A DNA stretch of 50,192 nt from JAZDEY01 sp043808325 [NCBI: Candidatus Eiseniibacteriota bacterium]. GTDB lineage: Bacteria > Arandabacterota > Arandabacteria > Arandabacterales. Of this stretch, positions 24,434 to 30,821 are shown in pieces. Within the stretch, counting starts at the first letter, position 1. Every line of letters begins with the position of its first letter. The notes below the pieces were generated by a model, which worked only from the letters and a program-made list of their open reading frames with translations, was not told where the DNA came from and made no database searches. Position numbers and translations under genes: made by a program. Location: NCBI GenBank assembly GCA_043808325.1, contig JAZDEY010000018.1:1-50192 (forward strand), in the 5' to 3' direction.

Positions 24434-24517
24434 GATTCTCATCGGGGCCGCCATCTGGTCGCCACTTTGCCAGGGCAAATCGGGCTGCCGTGCAAGCCGG
24501 TATCCGGCGGGACCGAG

Positions 24518-24564
24518 TCGTACCATATGCAACCAGGATTGCATTCGGTACGACCATATGCAAT
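24518..24564. repeat. palindrome-containing repeat, copy B
   Basis: Second copy 133 bp from the first, same orientation: GTACCATATGCAA - 5 nt - TTGCATTCGGTAC, then GACCATATGCAA, followed by a related GATCTC/GATTCTC segment. The stretch between the copies (24434-24517) holds no gene. Confidence 0.7.
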
Positions 24565-24640
24565 CCGATCTCGCTCACATGAGACGCAGGCAGGTCTTAA
24601 GAGCGTCACTAACACACACTTTGTCAATCGGTTATGAATT

Positions 24641-24680
24641 TACTCAACATACTGAGTAATCTTACTCAGTCCATTGAGCA
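24641..24680. promoter_or_regulatory. tandem TACTCA-N6-TGAGTA dyads
   Basis: Two inverted repeats of the same type, TACTCA-acatac-TGAGTA (24641-24658) and TACTCA-gtccat-TGAGCA (24663-24680), lie 22 bp apart, close to two helical turns. This spacing favours cooperative binding of a dimeric repressor or activator. The site lies between the minus-strand ATPase gene and the plus-strand sigma-factor gene, so the target is ambiguous. Confidence 0.55.
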
Positions 24681-24934
24681 GGCGTCCAAAGGAAACATGC
24701 CGACTGTGCAGCATGGGAATCTTCCTGGCCTCGCCAGATTGAGGCCCCTCAGCCTGCCGGGATTGTCCAGGTGCAGCTGCGCGTATGCAACTTATTGTGG
24801 ACTCATTGGGTCACAGGTGCTATCAAGGTGGCGAGCCAGGCACCGGAGAGCCATGGGCGGTGACGGCCAAGGGCGCCGGGGCCACAGGCCCCGCGGGATT
24901 CTGAAACAAACCAGGGCCAGGGATCGTATTCCGT

Positions 24935-25528
24935 ATGGAGACCTTGAACGAGACAACTCTTATAGAGGGTGCCAAGAATGGAGATCGGGCTTCGCAGGAG
25001 GCCATCGTCAGGCTTTACGAAAGAAGGGTATACGGCCTCATCCTGCGGCTCGTGGGCAACCGGGAGGACGCGCGTGACATCTTGCAGGAGACCATGGTGA
25101 AGGCGCTCACCAGCATTAACCGCTACGACGGCTCTTATCCATTTCTGAGCTGGCTTTTCAAGATAGGTGCCAACAAGTCGATTGATTTCCTGCGCCGACG
25201 CAAGATCGAGCTCAAGATGTTCGCCTACGAGGATGAAGCCACGCGCATCGAAGATCTGCCTGATGGCGGTGCCCCTGGAGCCGGGGGGCTTGACGACCGA
25301 ATCGACTGGGCGATTGTCGAGCGCTCGATGGAGAATCTCGAGCCTCGATATCGGGCGGTGCTCTTCCTGAGATATCGGGATGACCTATCCTACCAAGAGA
25401 TCGCACGCGTGCTCTCGATTCCGATGGGCACGGTCAAGGTCTTGCTCCACCGGGGGCGGCTTGAACTCAAGAAGCAAGTGATGAAAGAATTGGGCACTAT
25501 GCCGGACACACAGGAGCCAAGGAGGTAA
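24935..25528 (+). CDS. RNA polymerase sigma factor, ECF type
   Basis: 197 residues. Region 2 is intact (AIVRLYERRVYGLILRLVGN, REDARDILQETMVKAL, FLSWLFKIGANKSIDFLRRR), with the -10-recognising helix. Region 4 (LEPRYRAVLFLRYRDDLSYQ, EIARVLSIPMGTVKVLLHRG) binds the -35. No region 1.1 or 3 is present, as expected of ECF factors. The gene opens a plus-strand cluster with a DUF4097 lipoprotein (3 bp downstream), a membrane zinc-finger protein and a beta-stack membrane protein, so it likely responds to envelope state and is held by the anti-sigma candidate at 26820-27449. Confidence 0.92.
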   Translation: METLNETTLIEGAKNGDRASQEAIVRLYERRVYGLILRLVGNREDARDILQETMVKALTSINRYDGSYPFLSWLFKIGANKSIDFLRRRKIELKMFAYEDEATRIEDLPDGGAPGAGGLDDRIDWAIVERSMENLEPRYRAVLFLRYRDDLSYQEIARVLSIPMGTVKVLLHRGRLELKKQVMKELGTMPDTQEPRR

Positions 25529-25531
25529 GTG

Positions 25532-26656
25532 ATGCGCTGGGTTTGGAGAGAACGGATCCCGAGAAGACCCGCACTGCGGGCGATTCGGGCGCTTGGGGCG
25601 CGTTGGACGCTGGCGGCTGTGGCGGCTGCCCTCGTGACTATGGTGCTCGCGAGCTGCACTATCGATGGTCCCTTCAAGTACACCGAAACCAAGATGGAGA
25701 CCAGGACGGTGCCCGTGGAAGGAATTGCCACCCTGGAGACCAGGCTTGGCTCGGCAGATATCACGGTCGTGACCAAGGAAGGCACCGACGCCGAGTTCAT
25801 CATCACGAAGACCTACAAGGCCCATGAAAGGGAGTACGGCGAGAATCTGCTCGCCGAGACTGCGGTCAAGATCGAGCGCCAAGGGTCGAGATTGGTGCTC
25901 ACTCGCGAGAACACCAAGAAGGTCAATGTGGATGTGGTTTTCAAGGGCTACGTCTCGATCGAGATCACGGCCACGCTCCCAGCCGGTATTGCGCTCGATA
26001 TCTTGACGGGCAGTGGCGACATCTTGGTGGGGGACCGTACAGCCGCGATCCTGATCCACTCGGGTAGCGGAGACATCACGGTAGGCGGCGCCGCGGGCGG
26101 CATAGATGTCAAGAGCGGCAGTGGCGACGTGCGGCTTCAGCAAGCAAAGGGCACGGTAAAGTTCACCTCCGGGAGCGGTGATTTCTTCGGTGGCGACATC
26201 GAGGGCGTAGCCGAGGGCTCGACCGGTAGCGGGGAGGTCAACATTGAGAAAATCGTCGGCGACCTTACGGTTTCGACCGGCAGCGGCGACGTATCGGTTC
26301 TTTCCGCGACGGGAAAGGTGTCCGCGAGAAGTGGCAGCGGCGACATGGAGTTCCGGGGCCATAAAGGTGGCGCCGACATCCTGACCTCAAGTGGTGACAT
26401 CGCCTTCGCAACCTCGGCGACCGAGGGCGAGATCGATCTTAAGACTTCGAGCGGAGATATTGGCGTCACGCTTTACGGCGTCGAATCGGCGGAACTTGAC
26501 ATCTCGACGCTGAGCGGCGCGATCACGAGCAAGGTTCCCATTGTCATAAGGGAAGCGTCCCGCAGGCACTTGGTCGGTGTCGCAGGGGATGGTCGGCTGA
26601 AGCTCAAGATTGAGACCAGTAGTGGAAGCGTCAGTGTCGACAAAGGCAGCATATAA
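25532..26656 (+). CDS. DUF4097-family beta-helix lipoprotein
   Basis: 374 residues. The N terminus has a basic stretch and a hydrophobic core ending in a lipobox (VLASC), so it should be a lipoprotein. The body is a ladder of short strands with recurring GSGDI/SGSGDV units (for example LTGSGDILVG, SGSGDITVGG, KSGSGDVRLQ, SSGDIGVTL), the DUF4097 signature of a right-handed beta-helix. Family members are often found with sigma/anti-sigma genes. ATG 25532 follows AAGGAGG by 7 nt and the preceding GTG is not needed. Role is probably surface or periplasmic structure or sensing; no catalytic motif is visible. Confidence 0.85.
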   Translation: MRWVWRERIPRRPALRAIRALGARWTLAAVAAALVTMVLASCTIDGPFKYTETKMETRTVPVEGIATLETRLGSADITVVTKEGTDAEFIITKTYKAHEREYGENLLAETAVKIERQGSRLVLTRENTKKVNVDVVFKGYVSIEITATLPAGIALDILTGSGDILVGDRTAAILIHSGSGDITVGGAAGGIDVKSGSGDVRLQQAKGTVKFTSGSGDFFGGDIEGVAEGSTGSGEVNIEKIVGDLTVSTGSGDVSVLSATGKVSARSGSGDMEFRGHKGGADILTSSGDIAFATSATEGEIDLKTSSGDIGVTLYGVESAELDISTLSGAITSKVPIVIREASRRHLVGVAGDGRLKLKIETSSGSVSVDKGSI

Positions 26657-26676
26657 AATGGGGACACATCCCATTT
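26655..26676. repeat. dispersed GGGG-ACACA-CCC palindrome, copy 1
   Basis: AAAATGGG-GACACAT-CCCATTT (26655-26676) overlaps the DUF4097 stop codon. It belongs to the same family as the copies at 26894-26920 and 40759-40783. Confidence 0.7.
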
Positions 26677-26819
26677 ATGGGACGGATGAAATCTGCAGTG
26701 GGACACGGGGGAACGCGTGGCGTTCAGTGACATTCAGGGACACCATACTGATTTCGGATACTCGGAGACCGAACCAGGTAGGCGAACTGGGCACGAGATA
26801 GGAAGCGGAAGTCGATAGC

Positions 26820-27449
26820 GTGACCAACCAAGATCTCACATGTGAAGAAGCCAGGAGGCTGGCAGAAGCCCTGCTTGAGAGCGGGTCTGGGGCAGAAAAT
26901 GGGGTGTGTCCCCATTTTCTGAAGGCGCACGTCGCGAATTGCGCGGCCTGCAAGTCCCGGTTCGGCATGGATCTGGCCCTCATCGAAGCCATTGCCGATG
27001 CCCCGGCCGAGGCCTTTCCCAGTGTTTCGCTCGAAGTGATGGCCCGACTCCAGACGAGGGAACGCAGACTCAGCGTCCTGCGTTGGGGAGTCGTGATCTC
27101 GGCAGCGAGCCTCGCCGGCATCGTGGTGAATGCGTTCGGCACCAAACTGGTCGAATATATGTACACGCTTGCGACCCGCGGCGTCACATCGAGCGGTGGG
27201 TTCACTGTCTATACCAAGCTCGTCGGCATTCTGAAGAACACCATCGAAATCCTGAGTCTCGGATTCCTCGAGGGCACACTCGGCGCCGACCTTAGTCCCT
27301 ATCGTGCGCAGATATGGGCGATGGCGATCGGTTCAGTCGCGGTCGTGCTCTTCATCATGTACTTCATGGGCCTCTGGCTCAAGAAACCAAGGGGGGTAAA
27401 GTCATGGATCGTTGGAAGATCGTGGCTCAGTGGCCATCAGGTCTGGTAA
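26820..27449 (+). CDS. putative membrane anti-sigma factor with HC2-type zinc finger
   Basis: 209 residues, GTG start. Cys8, then H37-x3-C41-x2-C44 (KAHVANCAACKSRF) make the anti-sigma zinc finger that normally contacts an ECF sigma factor. Membrane segments follow at about 89-107 (VVISAASLAGIVVNAF) and 162-184 (MAIGSVAVVLFIMYFMGLWL). A palindromic repeat (26894-26920) is inserted in frame between Cys8 and His37, adding about nine residues (AENGVCPHF) to the loop. This lengthens the C-x-H spacing and adds Cys30. The last 46 bp overlap the next gene. The sigma factor two genes upstream is the likely partner. Confidence 0.75.
   Translation: MTNQDLTCEEARRLAEALLESGSGAENGVCPHFLKAHVANCAACKSRFGMDLALIEAIADAPAEAFPSVSLEVMARLQTRERRLSVLRWGVVISAASLAGIVVNAFGTKLVEYMYTLATRGVTSSGGFTVYTKLVGILKNTIEILSLGFLEGTLGADLSPYRAQIWAMAIGSVAVVLFIMYFMGLWLKKPRGVKSWIVGRSWLSGHQVW
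26894..26920. repeat. dispersed palindrome, copy 2 (inside anti-sigma CDS)
   Basis: Perfect dyad: AGAAAATGGGG - TGTGT - CCCCATTTTCT. It is inserted in frame in a coding sequence. Confidence 0.8.
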
Positions 27450-28531
27450 TTGCTGAGATCGGCATCGTGGCAGTCTTGATGGGGCTACTCGCATTTGCAT
27501 CTCTCAGTCCGGCCCAAGCACGTGACTCGCTCGTCACCAACATTGAGATCAACGATGAGGGCATCAAGGTCGGGGACACGGTGATCAAGTCCCACGAGGG
27601 CGTCATAACCGATCGCGAGGGCGAACCTGTACGCGGTAGAGTAAGCGGCGACGACGTCGTACGATTCGGAGATGATGTGATCATCGATGAGGACCAGGTG
27701 GTCCAGGGCGATGCTGTCTCCATCTTCGGGAGCGTCCTCGTAAATGGTGTAGTCGAGGGTGATGCGGTGGCCGTGGGCGGGGGCCTGAGTGTGGGGCCCA
27801 GGGGTCGTGTCGACGGCGATGGCGTCGCAATCGGGGGTGGTGTCACCAAAGAGCCTGGCGGAGTGATCCGGGGGCAGATGGTGAGCATCGGCAAGGGCGG
27901 GCATTACCTCAACGGGCAGTGGTTTCCTCATGCCCGGCATTTCCCCTACGGCGTTTTCTCGCGGACGGGGAGACTGGTTACGTTGATCCTGTGGACGCTG
28001 CTCTTGATCCTCTTGGCTCTCCTGGTCACGGCGGTTGCCAGGCGTCATGTTGGGAATGTGTGCGTCAAAGCCAAGAAAGACGCCTTTCTGATGGGTCTCA
28101 TCGGACTCGGCGTAGAGGTGCTCATAATTCCGATCATGATTCTCTTCTGCATCACCATAATCGGGATACCGATCGGCATTGTGGTGATCCCGCTGCTTTT
28201 TGGACTGGCATTGCTGCTTGGGTACACCGGTGTCGGTCTCGCTGTCGGCGAGAGGATAGCTAACGGCAGCGGCAAGTCACCTTACTGGAGCGTGGCGATG
28301 GGCGTGCTCATGCTCCAAGCGCTCGTCCTTATCTCAGGGCTGGTCCGCCTGCCGGGTGGCCCGCTGCGCATCATCGGGTGGATCCTGGCGTTCCTGGGCT
28401 GGGCGGTGATCTATGTGGCCGCGACCGTGGGGTTGGGCTCAGTGATCATGACGAGATTCGGGACGCGGGCGCCCAAGATCGAGCCGCAGGGGCCATCTCA
28501 GCCGCCTGCACCTCAGGCATCGATGCCGTAA
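27404..28531 (+). CDS. bactofilin-like beta-stack membrane protein
   Basis: 375 residues from ATG 27404, preceded by AAGGGGGG. A signal-like helix (14-36) is followed by a beta-stack with polymer-forming repeats (VVQGDAVSIFGSVLVNGVVE, GDAVAVGGGLSVGPRGRVDG). Four or five membrane helices follow (TLILWTLLLILLALLVTAVA, VEVLIIPIMILFCITIIGIP, and more). The Pro-rich tail ends in ASMP. Bactofilin-type stacks assemble into filaments; here the stack probably lies outside the inner membrane because it follows a signal-like segment. It overlaps the preceding anti-sigma gene and closes the sigma-factor operon. The same type of stack recurs in the 898-residue protein at 30822-33518. Confidence 0.75.
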   Translation: MDRWKIVAQWPSGLVIAEIGIVAVLMGLLAFASLSPAQARDSLVTNIEINDEGIKVGDTVIKSHEGVITDREGEPVRGRVSGDDVVRFGDDVIIDEDQVVQGDAVSIFGSVLVNGVVEGDAVAVGGGLSVGPRGRVDGDGVAIGGGVTKEPGGVIRGQMVSIGKGGHYLNGQWFPHARHFPYGVFSRTGRLVTLILWTLLLILLALLVTAVARRHVGNVCVKAKKDAFLMGLIGLGVEVLIIPIMILFCITIIGIPIGIVVIPLLFGLALLLGYTGVGLAVGERIANGSGKSPYWSVAMGVLMLQALVLISGLVRLPGGPLRIIGWILAFLGWAVIYVAATVGLGSVIMTRFGTRAPKIEPQGPSQPPAPQASMP

Positions 28532-28617
28532 CTGACCTTGGCGCCTCGGCGGCGGAAGCCCTTCGCTCAGTAACTGATATTCGCTCCGGGCCAGCCGCCA
28601 GCTCGCTGCCTGGGCTC

Positions 28618-29427
28618 CTACTGGCTGCGGCTTGCGAATCTCCCCGAAAGGGTATGCCAATCGTTGGTGGCGGTCGAGTACTCGCCCTCAATAATGTTGA
28701 CCCCGGTCATTAAGGAGAGGGATGCCCGCACGGTCTTATTGCCGTCGCCATCCGTGAAGTAGGAGAGCCCCGAGTAAATGTTGTACTCGAGCCGGGCGTA
28801 GATGCCTCCGCCATAAGCCAGGGCGTCCCGCCAGGGGCTCTCTTCGCTTATGACATCGAAGAAGAAGGTCAAACGGTGAGGCACCGCCGTGACCGCGATG
28901 CCGCCTTCGAGGTACCTTCTCACGTCCTTCCGTTCTCGCAAGTTCCTGCCGACCAGGCCCAGCATCATGCGATCTCCGACCCGGAACATAGTGCCGCAGT
29001 CGAAGTTGAAGCCGCCTTTCCACTTTCCCGTGAAGCCTAGCGAGAAGCTATTCCACACGTGGGGCGAGAGCGTAAAGATAGTGGTGGTCTTGGTGCCCTC
29101 AGAGTAGTCATCGCGCATGAAGCCGATGCCGAAGCCTCTGGCTTTGGTCAGGAGGAAATGAGTGCCGACCTTCCTCGCGTCCCCAAAGTAGGTGCCTTTC
29201 CACGAGTAGCCAACATAGTAAGCCTTCGACATCGCAAGGCCTGCCGGGTTCCACAGGATCGCGGTCTCGTCGGTTCTCATGGCGACCGAGGGCGCGCCCG
29301 GTGGCAGGAAAGCTTCGCGGAAGGTGAAGGTCGAATCGATCTCATCGGACCGGGCGGCGCTTGACATACTAAGGCCGAGCAGCAACCCAAGCACTAGCGT
29401 GAACACGAATGCAAAGCGGACTCTCAC
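28618..29427 (-). CDS. outer-membrane beta-barrel protein (UPF0164/PorV-like)
   Basis: 269 residues. A signal peptide (1-27, FAFVFTLVLGLLLGLSMSSAA) is followed by the N-terminal motif AFLPPGAPSVAMRTDETAIL-WNPAGLA, which matches the start of UPF0164/PorV-type barrels where substrates or lipids enter. Alternating aromatic strands continue to the end. The start overlaps the stop of the TPR gene by 4 bp. A role in export or surface anchoring is plausible but unproven. It closes the minus-strand operon that begins at the sigma-54 promoter near 33690, unless an internal terminator was missed. Confidence 0.72.
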   Translation of the reverse strand: MRVRFAFVFTLVLGLLLGLSMSSAARSDEIDSTFTFREAFLPPGAPSVAMRTDETAILWNPAGLAMSKAYYVGYSWKGTYFGDARKVGTHFLLTKARGFGIGFMRDDYSEGTKTTTIFTLSPHVWNSFSLGFTGKWKGGFNFDCGTMFRVGDRMMLGLVGRNLRERKDVRRYLEGGIAVTAVPHRLTFFFDVISEESPWRDALAYGGGIYARLEYNIYSGLSYFTDGDGNKTVRASLSLMTGVNIIEGEYSTATNDWHTLSGRFASRSQ

Positions 29428-30053
29428 TGTCGACTCCTCATCTGTAGTCTCTCGAGCAGCGCCTGGGCTCGGCCGCTCTCGCGGCTCTCAGGGAAGCGCG
29501 AGACCACTTCTCCGAGAACGCGCCTGGCCTCTCCGGCCTGGCCGGTGCGCGAATAGGCAAGTCCAAGATTATAATAGATCTTTGACATCATCTCATCCGG
29601 AAGGAGCGACGGGTCCTCAGCCTTGCGCTCGATCAGGTACTCGAAATCCACAACTGCCCTCCCGGCCCGCCGCAGAAACCCAGGGAATACCAGAGCAGTG
29701 AAACCTCTTACGGTGCGCGCCGTGATGTTGGTCGGGTCCAGGTTCACGGCCCGGTCAAGCACTCGCCCGGCCTTCAAGAAATAGAAAAGCCGCCGGAAGG
29801 GCGACCGCGTTGTCTTGACCTTGATCGTGAGATAACTCCCGTAGATCGCAAGCGCCTCGACGTGCCGCTCGTCCTGGGCCAGCAGGGCCCCGGCAGCGGC
29901 GCCCGCCCGTTCGAGCCCGGCCTGGCTCCCCTGCATGGCCAGCCGGTGGTAGTAGCGCGCCGCCTCCACCAGGAGGTCGGGATTGGTGGGATCCTGCTCG
30001 AGCCGCTCGTCGACATGCTTCGAGGTAAAGTCGTCACTCATGGGGTGCGCCAC
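29424..30053 (-). CDS. tetratricopeptide repeat protein
   Basis: 209 residues with TPR-like helical repeats: DPTNPDLLVEAARYYHRLAM near the start, then NLDPTNITARTVRGFTALVF, then SKIYYNLGLAYSRTGQAGEA with the canonical A8/G-x-x-Y pattern. No signal peptide is visible, so it may be cytoplasmic, although the preceding genes make envelope proteins. MSDDFTSKH (30041) is an alternative start. TPR proteins scaffold complexes; no catalytic feature was found. Confidence 0.72.
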   Translation of the reverse strand: MAHPMSDDFTSKHVDERLEQDPTNPDLLVEAARYYHRLAMQGSQAGLERAGAAAGALLAQDERHVEALAIYGSYLTIKVKTTRSPFRRLFYFLKAGRVLDRAVNLDPTNITARTVRGFTALVFPGFLRRAGRAVVDFEYLIERKAEDPSLLPDEMMSKIYYNLGLAYSRTGQAGEARRVLGEVVSRFPESRESGRAQALLERLQMRSRQ

Positions 30054-30095
30054 TCATCGGTCGCTTACGAGGCGGGCGCCGTTCCCGCAGTCTTC

Positions 30096-30734
30096 TCACT
30101 TGGATAGGGCCTCGAGAGCAAAGATGTTGCTCTTGGCCTCGGCCTGTTTGGCCTTCGAGAAGATGTCCACCACGAATCCCAGCAGCCCCCCGGCCTCACT
30201 CTTGGCACCCTCAGCCCGTCCCCCGAGCCAGCCTTCTATCTCCTTCACCCTTTCGGCACTGAGCGATTGAATCGCAGCTGTAATGGTCACGTAGTAAGCG
30301 GCTTGATGATTGAGCTCTGCGATCGGGCAGGTCTTGAGGCGCTTTTGATTGCACAGGATATGGATCAAATCGGCAACGTTCTCGACCTTGCCGGTCTCTT
30401 GTCGGCCCTGGGTCAGGGCGTCCACGCAGTAGAGCGTGTCCCAGTTATCGTAGGCGATCTTGTAAGAGAAGGTCGTGGTCTTTATCAGTCGGTCGTACCA
30501 GTTGGATCTGTCCTCCCAGACCTGCACGCGGTAGCTCAGGAGCGCAGGAACGCCGTTACGGACGGAGGTGAGTATGTCCTTCTCAAGAGCGTTCTTGAGA
30601 TAGAAGTCGATGCACAGGGAGTTGTCTTCGCTGTAGAGGCTCAATATGGAAAGCAGCGGCTGGGCCGAGCCCGCGGCGGCAGAGGCGAGGACTATGCAGA
30701 CCAGGGAGGCTGCCAATGCAAGCTTCATTCTCAT
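30096..30734 (-). CDS. DUF4390-type secreted protein
   Basis: 212 residues. A signal peptide (MRMKLALAASLVCIVLASAAAG) precedes the DUF4390-like body, with a hallmark line NALEKDILTSVRNGVPALLS leading into a strand (YRVQVWEDRS) and later Tyr-rich strands. The family is small and periplasmic with unknown function. It lies between the 898-residue barrel protein and the TPR gene. Confidence 0.65.
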   Translation of the reverse strand: MRMKLALAASLVCIVLASAAAGSAQPLLSILSLYSEDNSLCIDFYLKNALEKDILTSVRNGVPALLSYRVQVWEDRSNWYDRLIKTTTFSYKIAYDNWDTLYCVDALTQGRQETGKVENVADLIHILCNQKRLKTCPIAELNHQAAYYVTITAAIQSLSAERVKEIEGWLGGRAEGAKSEAGGLLGFVVDIFSKAKQAEAKSNIFALEALSK

Positions 30735-30821
30735 ACAGGTACAGGGGCCCCCGCGTGCATCCTTGTCCTAGACCCTGCCCCGGATCTTGTTCTGGACCCC
30801 GTCCTGGGTCCTATCCGGAAC

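Noticed and set aside
24390-24563. CRISPR array
   Set aside because: Only two repeat copies with an internal dyad, spacing of more than 100 bp and no cas genes.
30735-30821. Short direct repeats in a GGACCC/CCTAG-rich stretch between two genes
   Set aside because: Imperfect and compatible with low-complexity sequence; no clear function.
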